Shown one piece after another: positions 7,094-14,973 of a stretch of 18,044 nt of DNA. Below the pieces are notes generated by a model, which did not search any database, was not told where the DNA came from, and worked only from the letters and a program-made list of their open reading frames with translations. How positions within the stretch are numbered: the first letter of the stretch is position 1; each line of letters starts with the position of its first letter. The stretch lies in contig DATFHG010000053.1 in NCBI GenBank assembly GCA_035248725.1, positions 1-18,044 of the forward strand. Reading direction: 5' to 3'. The position numbers and the translations under genes were made by a program. This stretch comes from DASPMP01 sp035248725. Its GTDB lineage: Bacteria > Gemmatimonadota > Gemmatimonadetes > Gemmatimonadales > Gemmatimonadaceae.

Positions 7094-8065
7094 TCACAGC
7101 GGGGTGCTGCCGATGCGCGGGCGCAGGAAACCGTGCCAGATCTGACCGAGCAGCTGGCGGGTGCTCATGCGCGGATACCGCGCAGTCCCGTGCTGCAACG
7201 CCGCGCCGGGAAGGGCGCGCGCCAGCCACTGCTTCGTCGCCGCCAGCTCCGACAGGTATCCGCCGTACAGCCGCGTGCGCAACCGTCGCGGCATCGGCGG
7301 ATAGGTCGCCTCGCTGGGCTGGAAGAGCCACGCGTTGAAGAGCTTCATCCCCTGGAAATGGAAGAAAACGAGCGGGGCACCATCCACCGTGATCGCGTCG
7401 CCACGCACGTCGATCGTGTAGTTCATCCAGTTCCAGGGCGCGAGCCCCACGCCGGGGTGTCGCGACACGCGCACACCGGGCAGCGACGGCCACTCGTCCA
7501 GGTATTTCTGGTCCGCGAACTTGCCCGCCTCGACGCGGTCGAAGCACCAGGACAGGCACTGCTCCCGCCACCGGTCCAGCACCGCGCGCGCGCGCGCGTC
7601 GTTGCGATACGCGATGAGCCCCACGTTGTAGATCCCGTGGCGCTCCATGTGTCGCAGCGAGTCCGGAAAGCGATGCGGGACGATCTCCACGGAGGCATCC
7701 CCCATCTCCTCGAACACGGGATCCGGGCTGGAATAGAAGAGCAGATCCGAGTCGAGATACGTGACGCCGTCGACGCCGGCCTGGTCCAGCACGTAGCGGG
7801 GCCAGATCGGGCTGAGCGTGAAATAGTACTCCACCCGGCTGCGGTCGGCGCGCGCGCGGAGCAGCGCGGGATCCGCCGCTTCCAGCGCGGCGAGCGGGAC
7901 CGCGCGCACGTTCGGCAGCGCCAGCCGCTCGATCATGCGCCGGCACTCCTCGTCCAGACACAGCACCCACCAGATGAAGGATCGCTCATGCCGCTCCAGC
8001 GAGCGGTACAGCGTCAAACCCTGGACGAGATAGCGAGCGTCGAAATAGGACGCATAATGCCGCAC
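7094..8065 (-). CDS. DxD-containing glycosyltransferase, paralog of the fusion protein's first domain
   Basis: 323 residues from the GTG at 8065, which follows the aminotransferase stop by 2 nt (TGAACGTG). The opening YASYFDARYLVQGLTLYRSLERH resembles GT8-like nucleotide-diphospho-sugar transferases. The putative metal-binding motif is D105-S106-D107 in TYLDSDLLFYS. Further landmarks are GIYNVGLIAYRND (144-156), RWREQCLSWC (165-174), DQKYLDEW (185-192), GLAPWN (207-212) and PLVFFHFQGM (231-240). The same string of motifs, in the same order, makes up residues 1-260 of the fused glycosyltransferase at 12335-14185, so the two are paralogs within one locus. A membrane-associated cytoplasmic role in chain assembly is inferred. 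I cannot name a donor sugar. The codons near 158-162 run through an uninterrupted alternating CG tract. Confidence 0.8.
   Translation of the reverse strand: MRHYASYFDARYLVQGLTLYRSLERHERSFIWWVLCLDEECRRMIERLALPNVRAVPLAALEAADPALLRARADRSRVEYYFTLSPIWPRYVLDQAGVDGVTYLDSDLLFYSSPDPVFEEMGDASVEIVPHRFPDSLRHMERHGIYNVGLIAYRNDARARAVLDRWREQCLSWCFDRVEAGKFADQKYLDEWPSLPGVRVSRHPGVGLAPWNWMNYTIDVRGDAITVDGAPLVFFHFQGMKLFNAWLFQPSEATYPPMPRRLRTRLYGGYLSELAATKQWLARALPGAALQHGTARYPRMSTRQLLGQIWHGFLRPRIGSTPL
7583..7598. repeat. (CG)8 alternating dinucleotide tract inside a glycosyltransferase gene
   Basis: Sixteen bases of perfect alternating C and G lie within the coding sequence of the minus-strand glycosyltransferase and encode part of an Ala-Arg-Ala-Arg stretch. 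Alternating CG tracts can adopt Z-DNA and can slip during replication. Gain or loss of one dinucleotide would shift the frame. In so GC-rich a genome this may be chance. Confidence 0.6.
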
Positions 8066-8067
8066 GT

Positions 8068-9237
8068 TCAGCCGCCCGTACCCGCCACTCCCTGCCAGTT
8101 CGCCACGGCCCGTCCCACGGTCTGCACCTGCTGGTCCGTGAGCTCGGGATACATCGGCAGGCTGAGGATCTCGCCGGCCGCCGCCTCCGTCGCGTCCAGC
8201 GCTCCTCCCGTCGCGATGCGATCGCGGTACGCCGGCTGGAGATGAATCGGGACGGGATAATGAATCGCGGTGCCGATGCCCGAGCGCAGCAGCGCGTCCT
8301 TGAGCGCGTCGCGATCCGCGCAGCGGATCACGTACTGGTGAAAGGCATGCACCACACCCGGCGCCCGGATCGGCCGCTGCACCGCGGAATCGGCCAGCAG
8401 CGCGTCGTACGTTGCGGCGATCTCGCGCCGCCGTTCGTTGTTGCGATGCAGGCGCGAGAGTCGCGCGCGCAGGATCGCTGCCTGCAGCTCGTCCAGCCGC
8501 GTGTTGAATCCCGGGAACGAGCTGATGTAGCGCTCCTCCCATCCGTACTGCCGCAGCGCGGCGACGCGCCGCATCATCGCCGTGTCGTTGCCCGTCACGG
8601 CGCCTCCGTCACCCAGCGCCGCGAGATTCTTCGTGGGATAGAAGCTGAAGCTGGCGACGTCACCCCAGCTCCCGGCGCCGCGGCCGTTGAGCGACGCGCC
8701 GTGCGCCTGGGCGCAATCTTCCAGCACCTGCAGCCCTGCGCGTCGCGCGATGGACAGTATCGCGGTCATGTCCGCGGGTTGTCCGTAGAGATGAACGGGG
8801 ATCACGGCACGCGCGCGCGATCCCGCCAGCCCGGAGTTCCCCTTCACCCACCGGATCGCGTGCTCGAGGCGTTCCGGCGACATGGTGAACGTGGCGGGAT
8901 CGATGTCCACGAGGACCGGGATGCCGCCGATGCGCTCGATCGCGGACACCGTCGCGACCGCCGTGTGCGATACGGTGAACACGATGTCGCCCCGCTCCAC
9001 ACCGCAGCCGCGCAGCGCCAGCTCGATGGCGTCGGTGCCGTTCGATACACCCACGGCGTGCGCGCAGCCCACGAAGGACGCGAACTCGCGCTCGAACGCC
9101 TCCACTTCGGGACCCAGGATGTACCACCCGCTGCGAAACACGCGCGCCGCCGCCGCATCGATCTCCGCGCGTTCGGCGAGGTATCCCGCTCCGGGATTCG
9201 CCTGGGGAATGGCCGGCAGCGTGGGTTTCTCAGACAT
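8068..9237 (-). CDS. DegT/DnrJ/EryC1/StrS-family sugar aminotransferase
   Basis: 389 residues, the normal length for PLP-dependent aminotransferases that convert keto-sugar nucleotides into amino-sugar nucleotides. Visible landmarks are GWYILGPEVEAFEREFA (37-53), VSNGTDAIELAL (64-75), HLYGQPADM (149-157), EDCAQAHGA (173-181, whose Asp contacts the PLP ring nitrogen) and SFYPTKNLAALGDGGA (198-213), in which K203 is the PLP-binding lysine. The sequence resembles the FdtB/QdtB/ArnB-type group, but I cannot assign a substrate. The start ATG at 9237 overlaps the SDR stop by 8 nt (ATGTCTGA), and the gene is followed 2 nt later by a glycosyltransferase. Being coupled to a sugar-nucleotide SDR suggests consecutive steps in making one amino sugar donor. 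Confidence 0.92.
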   Translation of the reverse strand: MSEKPTLPAIPQANPGAGYLAERAEIDAAAARVFRSGWYILGPEVEAFEREFASFVGCAHAVGVSNGTDAIELALRGCGVERGDIVFTVSHTAVATVSAIERIGGIPVLVDIDPATFTMSPERLEHAIRWVKGNSGLAGSRARAVIPVHLYGQPADMTAILSIARRAGLQVLEDCAQAHGASLNGRGAGSWGDVASFSFYPTKNLAALGDGGAVTGNDTAMMRRVAALRQYGWEERYISSFPGFNTRLDELQAAILRARLSRLHRNNERRREIAATYDALLADSAVQRPIRAPGVVHAFHQYVIRCADRDALKDALLRSGIGTAIHYPVPIHLQPAYRDRIATGGALDATEAAAGEILSLPMYPELTDQQVQTVGRAVANWQGVAGTGG

Positions 9238-10222
9238 AGTTCTGCAGGTGCTCGCGGTAGAAGTGCAGCGTGCGGTCCAGCGCGTCGGGCAGCGCGACGC
9301 GCGCGGACCAGCCCAGCGCGGCGGCGATGCTGCGCGTGTCGGCGTAGTAATCGCCGATCTCGATGCGCTGCCGGTCGCGTGGGAATTCCCGCACGACGTA
9401 CTCGCCCCCGCCGTTCGCCGCCACCAGCAGCTGCGCCAGCTCGCGCAGCGTCACCGGCCGGTCGCCGCCGACGTTGAACACGCGGCCATTCGCGGCGTCG
9501 CTCGCCGCGGCGAGGAGGAACGCATCGACCGTGTCGTCCACGTAGCTGATGTCGCGGCGCTGGTCGCCACCCCACACCTCGAACGGCTTGCCCTCCAGCA
9601 CGCAGCGCACCCAGTACCCCACGAACATCTGCCGCGCGTCCTTCACGCGCATCCGCGGCCCCATCGTATTGGTGAGACGAAGCGCGCACGTTCGCAGCCC
9701 GTACACCTGGTGGTACAGGATGTGGTACCACTCCCCCGCCATCTTGTTGATGCCGTTCACGTCCACGGGGCGCAGCGGGTGCCGCTCGTCCACCGGCAGA
9801 TACTCCGGCCGCCCGTACATCTGCCGCGTGCTCGCGTACACGATCTTCACGTCCGGATTGACGCAGCGGCACAGCTCCACGATCGACAGCTGCGCGCGAC
9901 AGTTGATGTCGAGATCCGCGTCGGGCGCGGTCATCGAGTCCATGTGGCTCGTCTGGGCGGCCAGGTTGAACAGAAAGTCCTGACCGGCGACGAGCTCGCG
10001 CATCACCGCGGCGTCGCGGATGTCGGCGTCCCGGATCTGCGCGCGATCCGCGATGCCAGCCAGGTTGTGTGCGTTCGCACCCGAGGTGGGCGTGAAGTTG
10101 TCCGCGACGGTCACCGCGGCGCCGAGGTCCACCAGGCGGATCGCCAGGGCCGAGCCGATGAAACCGGCGCCGCCCGTCACGAGTGCCTTTCGTCCCCGAA
10201 AGGCGTCGCCGGAGTGTGTCAC
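9230..10222 (-). CDS. extended SDR nucleotide-sugar epimerase/dehydratase-like enzyme with altered YxxxK motif
   Basis: 330 residues with a Rossmann NAD(P) loop GGAGFIGS (17-24), an acidic strand end (VTVADNF, 37-43), FNLAAQTSHMDS (85-96) and the C-terminal substrate part EVWGGDQRRDISYVDDTVDAFLLA (215-238) followed by VFNVGGDRPVTL (248-259). These place it among extended SDRs related to GalE and RmlB. The catalytic Y-x3-K is replaced by N156-G-I-N-K160: the lysine is kept and the tyrosine is Asn. The usual Ser/Thr stretch is ASTRQMYG (130-137). From memory, a similar VNGINK segment recurs in other glycan-locus SDRs, so it may mark a subfamily rather than a dead enzyme. The GTG start at 10222 gives a 4 nt GTGA overlap with wzt. 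The next gene is an aminotransferase, so a sugar-nucleotide role is very likely. Confidence 0.85.
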   Translation of the reverse strand: MTHSGDAFRGRKALVTGGAGFIGSALAIRLVDLGAAVTVADNFTPTSGANAHNLAGIADRAQIRDADIRDAAVMRELVAGQDFLFNLAAQTSHMDSMTAPDADLDINCRAQLSIVELCRCVNPDVKIVYASTRQMYGRPEYLPVDERHPLRPVDVNGINKMAGEWYHILYHQVYGLRTCALRLTNTMGPRMRVKDARQMFVGYWVRCVLEGKPFEVWGGDQRRDISYVDDTVDAFLLAAASDAANGRVFNVGGDRPVTLRELAQLLVAANGGGEYVVREFPRDRQRIEIGDYYADTRSIAAALGWSARVALPDALDRTLHFYREHLQNYV

Positions 10223-11445
10223 GCCACCTGCTCGCCGTTCACGGTGTAGTCGAAGAGCACCATGTACTCCTGTCCGTACTCGAAGCGATAATCGCCGGCG
10301 GTCTCGGGCAGGACGTGAAACGTGGCCGCGTTATTCAGGCCGCCGAGATGCACGTCGGCACCCACGGGACAGGCGGCGATGTTCACGAAATACGTTCCGG
10401 GCACCAGGCGCGGGTGGCGCACGCGCAGGGCGATGTGCTCGGACGCCCGCGCGCGGCGGCGAAAGCGCATCATGCTCCCCACGACGCCGCTGGGCAGCTT
10501 CAGCCCCACGCGAAATTCCAGGTCACGCCCCGCGTACGCCGCCGTCTCGTAATCGAACGACAGCTCGAGATCGCGACCGAACACGATGCCATCCGTGTCC
10601 CCGCCTTCCGCGGCACGCACCGCCACGTTGCGGAACCGCACTTCCTTCACGTCGAGCTCGATCGTGGCGTTCGAGCTCCGCGCCACCTCGGACAGCTTCG
10701 CGAAATACCGCTCGATCGCGACGGCGGTGTCGCCGAGGTATTCCGGATGCCCGTGATCCAGGACGAGCGTGCGGTCACACACGCGCTCCACGACACTCAT
10801 CGCGTGGCTCACCAGCACGATCGTCGTTCCACTGCTGCGAAGCTGCGTGATGCGGTCGTAGCACTTGTACTGGAAGAGCGCATCGCCCACCGCGAGCACC
10901 TCGTCGACCAGCAGGATGTCCAGGTCCGCGTGGATCGCGATCGCAAAGCCGAGGCGCACCGTCATCCCGCTGGAGTAGTTGCGCACCGGCACGTCGAGAA
11001 ATTCCTCGGCGTCCGCGAACTCCACGATCGCGTCGAACTTGGACGCAATCTCGGACCGGCTCATCCCGAGGATGGCGCCGTTCAGATACACGTTCTCGCG
11101 CCCCGTGAGGAGCGGGTTGAATCCCGCGCCGACCTCGATGAGCGCACCCACGCGGCCGTTCATCAGTACGCTTCCCGCATCCGGCAGCAGGATGCCATTC
11201 AGGATCTTGAGCAGAGTGGATTTGCCGGAGCCGTTCTCCCCGATCACGCCGAGCGTCTCCCCGCGCGCGACCTCGAAGGAGATCCGCTCCAGCGCCCAGA
11301 ACTCGTCAGCGCGCAGACGCCGGCTTTCGCCGTTCCCGCGGAACACCGAGGAGAGCACGTCCACGGCGCCATAGTACAGGCCGCGCCGGAGCGCCTTGCA
11401 GAACTTCTTCGACACGTCGGTCGCGACGATCGCGCGATCGCTCAT
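10219..11445 (-). CDS. wzt: polysaccharide ABC exporter ATPase with C-terminal carbohydrate-binding-type domain
   Basis: 408 residues. The nucleotide-binding domain has Walker A GENGSGKST (69-77), ABC signature NYSSGM (156-161), Walker B DILLVDEVLAVGD (176-188) and switch H214 in LVSHAM. The GVGAxIEVGAGFNPLLTGREN-type region (near 99-117) is characteristic of the O-antigen/teichoic acid exporter subfamily. About 150 residues follow (roughly 260-408), rich in beta-strand. They match in size and place the Wzt C-terminal domain, which in E. coli O9a recognises the capped end of the polymer. The protein would hydrolyse ATP to drive flipping of lipid-linked glycan through Wzm. The frame stays open upstream, but the family start MSDRAIVATDVSK at 11445 is preferred. 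It overlaps the wzm stop by 1 nt (TGATG) and has a good Shine-Dalgarno sequence. Confidence 0.94.
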   Translation of the reverse strand: MSDRAIVATDVSKKFCKALRRGLYYGAVDVLSSVFRGNGESRRLRADEFWALERISFEVARGETLGVIGENGSGKSTLLKILNGILLPDAGSVLMNGRVGALIEVGAGFNPLLTGRENVYLNGAILGMSRSEIASKFDAIVEFADAEEFLDVPVRNYSSGMTVRLGFAIAIHADLDILLVDEVLAVGDALFQYKCYDRITQLRSSGTTIVLVSHAMSVVERVCDRTLVLDHGHPEYLGDTAVAIERYFAKLSEVARSSNATIELDVKEVRFRNVAVRAAEGGDTDGIVFGRDLELSFDYETAAYAGRDLEFRVGLKLPSGVVGSMMRFRRRARASEHIALRVRHPRLVPGTYFVNIAACPVGADVHLGGLNNAATFHVLPETAGDYRFEYGQEYMVLFDYTVNGEQVA

Positions 11446-12338
11446 CACGCGCGCTCCGCGATCTTGTACTGCGCGCCGTGGAACAGCCGTCCCGCGAGCG
11501 CCAGCACCGTCAGCACGGCCACGGTGGACCAGACGAAGCCGCCCACGTTCGTCAGATGCCCGCTCACGAGCAGATCGCGCGGACCGCACACGAGATGGTA
11601 CAGCGGATTCCACGCGTTCACGCGCGCAAAGGCGGAGTTGCGGGGCGTGGCATACAGCACCGGCATCAGGAACAGGAGCAGGCCAAGCACGGTGGGCACC
11701 AGCGTGGCGACGTCCCGCACCACCACGCCGAGGATCGCTTGTGCCAGGGCCAGCGCGACGGTGAGGGCGAACAGCGGCAGGAGGGCGACGAGAAAGCCGA
11801 GAAGCCCCGCGGCGGATGGATGGATGCGATACGCCGCGTAGACGAGCGCGATGAACACGAGGCGAACGGCGAATTCCACCAGCGCCGTGCCGAGCGACGC
11901 GACGACCAGCGCGGCCTTCGACACGTTCACCTTGATCAGCAATGGACCGGCGGCGGCCAGGCTCGACGTGCCCTGCGTGACCCCCGTCGCGAAGAGCTGC
12001 CAGATGGTGATGCCCACGAGTGCGAACAGCGGGTACGGCACCGGCACCTGACCGGCGTTCAGCACGCCCGTGCGCGTCAGCACGAGGAACACGGCGATGG
12101 TGATCGCGGGCTGGAGCACCACCCACACGGACCCGAGATAGAACTGCCGGTAGCGCGACTGCACGTCGCGGCGCACCAGCCGCACGATCATGTCGCGGCT
12201 CTGCCATACGTCGCGCGCGAGACGCCAGATCGCCGGCACATGCGTCGGATCCGACGCCCGCACGGGGCCGTGCGGCGTGTAGGTGACGGCGTCCGCCGCG
12301 TACGCGCGGCCGGTGGACCGTGTCGGCGCCGCCGTCAC
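11445..12338 (-). CDS. wzm: polysaccharide ABC exporter permease (ABC-2 type)
   Basis: 297 residues with the standard Wzm/TagG layout. A cytoplasmic amphipathic lead (WRLARDVWQSRDMIVRLVRRD, 38-58) comes before the family motif SRYRQFYLGSVWVVLQP (61-77). About six membrane segments follow, near 70-89, 102-120, 145-170, 178-206, 211-230 and 264-284. It pairs with Wzt to move lipid-linked polysaccharide from the inner to the outer face of the cytoplasmic membrane. The GTG start at 12338 makes a GTGA overlap with the upstream glycosyltransferase and supplies the full lead. The ATG at codon 50 would cut into it. The first 30 residues (TAAPTRSTGRAYAA and on) are low-complexity and probably disordered. 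Placement directly before wzt, with a 1 nt overlap, is the standard exporter arrangement. Confidence 0.93.
   Translation of the reverse strand: MTAAPTRSTGRAYAADAVTYTPHGPVRASDPTHVPAIWRLARDVWQSRDMIVRLVRRDVQSRYRQFYLGSVWVVLQPAITIAVFLVLTRTGVLNAGQVPVPYPLFALVGITIWQLFATGVTQGTSSLAAAGPLLIKVNVSKAALVVASLGTALVEFAVRLVFIALVYAAYRIHPSAAGLLGFLVALLPLFALTVALALAQAILGVVVRDVATLVPTVLGLLLFLMPVLYATPRNSAFARVNAWNPLYHLVCGPRDLLVSGHLTNVGGFVWSTVAVLTVLALAGRLFHGAQYKIAERA
11454..11457 (-). promoter_or_regulatory. Shine-Dalgarno sequence of wzt
   Basis: GGAG on the minus strand sits 8 nt before the wzt ATG, within the last codons of wzm. It is the clearest ribosome-binding site in the locus and decides the wzt start against the much longer open frame. 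Most other junctions here lack such a motif. Confidence 0.6.
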
Positions 12339-14185
12339 CCGTGCATTCCCGCGCCCGCCGTCCGCCGCTCGCGCATCGACGTACGCACGCCTTCCCGCAG
12401 CGAATCCAGCGCGTAGCGCAGCACGCTTCGCACGCCGCGCGGCCGCGCGCGCAACGGACCGCACAGGGCGAAGATCGCGAGCTGCACGAAGACGTTGCTG
12501 GACGAGCGGCGCGAGAAGAGCTTGCGCACCGCCGTGCCGAACGTCACCGGGGCGTCGCGACGCGGAGCGTCGGGCGCCGTGTACACCGCCGCATGCGTGG
12601 ACAGCACCAGCCGTTCGCCGCGACGCTTCGCCCGCGCCGCAAACTCGTAATCGGCGCCGTAATGCGGCAGCAGACGCCGCCGGAAGTTGCCCACGCGATG
12701 AAACACTTTCACCGGCACGAGCATGCCGCGGCCCGGCAGCGCGTCGAGCGTATCGATGGTCTCTGCGCGGCACAGCCCTTCGGGGTCGTCCGTGAGCGAC
12801 GCCAGGTCCCGCACCTCGGCCTTCCACCAGTCGATCTTCGGCCCGATGCTCAGAAGCGCACCGTCGGTCCAGCTCCGCAGCAGCGAGCCTACCAGCGCTC
12901 CCCCCTTCGCGCGACTCACCTTCACGAGCGTCGAGACGTAGTCCGGTTCGAACGTCGTGTCGTTGTTGATGCAGAGCACGTAGTCCGTCGGCCGCGCGCC
13001 CTGGAGCACGCGACGCACCGCGCGCCACATCGCCCCCGTCCACCACAGGTGGCCATCGCCCCGCATGACCGTGACGCGCGGAAACTCGGTCGCGATCGCC
13101 TGCGCGGTGCCGTCGGTGGATCCGTCGTCGATCACGATCACCTCGAGATCGCGATAGTCCTGCCGCGCAAAGCAGCGCAGGCACTCGCGCGTGTACTCCA
13201 GGCGGTTGTGCACGGGAATGAGCGCGTACACCGTCGCCGGCTGGTTGGCGGCGAGCAGCTCGTCCTTCAGCGAGGGCGCGTCGCGCCGCTCCAGCCCGTG
13301 GCGGAACGCGGGCGCCACGGCGGCGACCTCGCGTCGCGCGTCGCGCAGCGCGGCCTCGTACGGCGCGTAGATCAGCGCGACGTCGGAGTCGCGCAGGGGA
13401 TACGTGGCGTTGGTGCGGTGCACCGAATCGTCATCGAACAGCCGCATCCCGTGAAAGTGGAAGAACACGAGGGGCGTGTCGTCCACCATCACGCGGCTCT
13501 CCGCATCGCGCGCGACGTGGATGGTGTACTGCTCCACGTTCCACGGTGCGACGCCGCCGCCGGTGTGCCGCATCACGTGGACGCCCTCGAAGTCCTGCGT
13601 CCAGGTATCGAGGTACTTCTGGTCGCCGAGGCGCCCGTCCTCGGCCTTGTAGTAGCACCACTCGTTGCACTGCTCGCGCCAGCGGCGGGCAACCCGCAGG
13701 CCGCGCTCGTCGTTGCGGAAGCTCACCCACCCCACGTTGTAGATGCCGTTCTCCGCGTAGTGCGCGAGCCGTGGCGCGAAGCGGTGTTCGTGGATCATCA
13801 CCGACGCCGTCTCCATCTCGGCGAACAACGGCGCGGGATCGGAATAGAAGTACAGGTCCGAATCGAGGTACGTCACGACGTCGGCGTCCGGCTCGTGCTC
13901 GAGCACGTAGAGCGGCAGCGACGGCGTGCAGGTCCAGTAGTATTCGATCGCCGACCGGTTCCCTTTCGCCCGCAGCAATTCCGCGTCTTCGAAATCGCCC
14001 AGGCGCAGCAGCCGCACGCGCGCGAGGCGGAGCCGCTCCAGCGTCTCGTACGTCTCGTCGTCCATGCACAGCACGACGAGCGTGAAGTCGCCGGCATGCC
14101 GCTCGAGCGAGCGATACAGCGCAACGCCGCGGTACAGATAGTTGCGATCGAACAGCGTGCAGAACCACGAGCGTCGCGCCGTCAC
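12335..14185 (-). CDS. bifunctional glycosyltransferase: GT8-like DxD domain fused to a GT2 domain
   Basis: 616 residues in two parts. Residues 1 to about 300 repeat the motif order of the stand-alone glycosyltransferase at 7094-8065: FDRNYLYRGVALYRSLERH (12-30), DSD at 108-110 in TYLDSDLYFYS, GIYNVGWVSFRND (147-159), RWREQCNEWC (168-177), DQKYLDTW (188-195) and PLVFFHFHGM (238-247). After a linker, residues from about 317 form a GT2 domain: VYALIPVHNR (319-328), VIDDGSTDGT (351-360), NNDT (407-410) and GADYEFAARAKRRG (510-523), similar to rhamnosyltransferase-like WbbL/RfbF proteins. One protein therefore probably adds two sugars in succession. The start is a GTG at 14185 with a GTGA overlap with the methyltransferase upstream. 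The stop overlaps the wzm start. Both active sites look intact. Donor sugars are not deducible. Confidence 0.85.
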   Translation of the reverse strand: MTARRSWFCTLFDRNYLYRGVALYRSLERHAGDFTLVVLCMDDETYETLERLRLARVRLLRLGDFEDAELLRAKGNRSAIEYYWTCTPSLPLYVLEHEPDADVVTYLDSDLYFYSDPAPLFAEMETASVMIHEHRFAPRLAHYAENGIYNVGWVSFRNDERGLRVARRWREQCNEWCYYKAEDGRLGDQKYLDTWTQDFEGVHVMRHTGGGVAPWNVEQYTIHVARDAESRVMVDDTPLVFFHFHGMRLFDDDSVHRTNATYPLRDSDVALIYAPYEAALRDARREVAAVAPAFRHGLERRDAPSLKDELLAANQPATVYALIPVHNRLEYTRECLRCFARQDYRDLEVIVIDDGSTDGTAQAIATEFPRVTVMRGDGHLWWTGAMWRAVRRVLQGARPTDYVLCINNDTTFEPDYVSTLVKVSRAKGGALVGSLLRSWTDGALLSIGPKIDWWKAEVRDLASLTDDPEGLCRAETIDTLDALPGRGMLVPVKVFHRVGNFRRRLLPHYGADYEFAARAKRRGERLVLSTHAAVYTAPDAPRRDAPVTFGTAVRKLFSRRSSSNVFVQLAIFALCGPLRARPRGVRSVLRYALDSLREGVRTSMRERRTAGAGMHG

Positions 14186-14973
14186 GCGTCCCCCGCCTTC
14201 ACGCAGAGGTAGGACTTCGTGAGCTGCACGTCACCCACGGGTGAATGTGCGCCGACATCCACCGTCGCCACGTGCGCGACGCGCAACCCGGAGGCGGCGA
14301 ACAGACGGCACAGCTCCGCCTCGTTGAAGTGGGTCTCGACGCACTCGACGCCATAGGCACGCTTGCGGTAGTGCGTGGTGGGGGTGAGATGCAGCACGGG
14401 GGTGCGGTGGAAGAGCACGTAGTGCCGCGCCACCCGCGCGGCTTCGCGGATCGCGACGGCGTAGTTCGCGATGTGCAGGATGCAGCAGCCGGACACCACC
14501 ACGTCGTACGACGCGTCGGCATACCCGAGCCGCGTGGCGTCCGCGATGCGGAAGTCGACGTCGGGCAGGCGGCGGCGCGCGACGTCGATCAGGGGCTGCG
14601 AGTAATCACAGCCGGCGTATCGCGCGTCGGGCATGGCGAGGCGCAGCACGTCGCCGTAATAGCCGCTCGCGCATCCCACCTCCAGCACCGTGCGGCGCCG
14701 CGGCGCGGGGATCTCGCCGAGCAGGGAGACGAAGGTGTCGAACACGGGAACCCGCTCCCGGCGCGCGTAACGCCGCAGCTCGTCCTCGGCGACCGCCAGC
14801 TGTGCGGACGGGATGGCCGGATCCTGCCATGCCGATGCGAGTCGCGCGGCGGTGCCCGCCACGTCGGCGGGCGCGATGGGCGCGTAGTCGTTCGAGACGC
14901 CGCCCGACGGCGCCGGCGCCGGCGACAGCAGGGAGCGCAGCGCGCGCCGCACCCGCGCGGAAACGGCGGTCAT
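14182..14973 (-). CDS. class I SAM-dependent methyltransferase
   Basis: 263 residues. The SAM-binding core starts with motif I VLEVGCASGYYGDVL (96-110), followed by YAGCDYSQPLIDVARRR (119-135), FRIADATRLGYADASYDVVVSGCCILHI (141-168) and the HYVLFHRTP strand (184-192). This is the Methyltransf_11/25 type. A basic, Pro/Ala-rich leader (residues 4-25) has no clear function and may hold the protein near the membrane or a partner. There is no zinc-ribbon, unlike the two other soluble methyltransferases of the locus. The ATG at 14973 gives an ATGA overlap with the CgeB-like glycosyltransferase. The frame continues upstream, but only as a shadow of that gene. It probably methylates a sugar of the polymer or a sugar nucleotide. 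Which position is unknown. Confidence 0.85.
   Translation of the reverse strand: MTAVSARVRRALRSLLSPAPAPSGGVSNDYAPIAPADVAGTAARLASAWQDPAIPSAQLAVAEDELRRYARRERVPVFDTFVSLLGEIPAPRRRTVLEVGCASGYYGDVLRLAMPDARYAGCDYSQPLIDVARRRLPDVDFRIADATRLGYADASYDVVVSGCCILHIANYAVAIREAARVARHYVLFHRTPVLHLTPTTHYRKRAYGVECVETHFNEAELCRLFAASGLRVAHVATVDVGAHSPVGDVQLTKSYLCVKAGDA

Noticed and set aside
10219..12207. A longer Wzt reading from 12207
   Set aside because: The extra N-terminal part is a shadow of wzm. The family start and a well-spaced GGAG support 11445.
12320..14212. A 630-codon plus-strand open frame opposite the fused glycosyltransferase
   Set aside because: It is rich in His, Arg, Val and Pro with no domain motif. 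Long antisense frames are common where GC at third positions is this high. The minus strand carries clear catalytic motifs.
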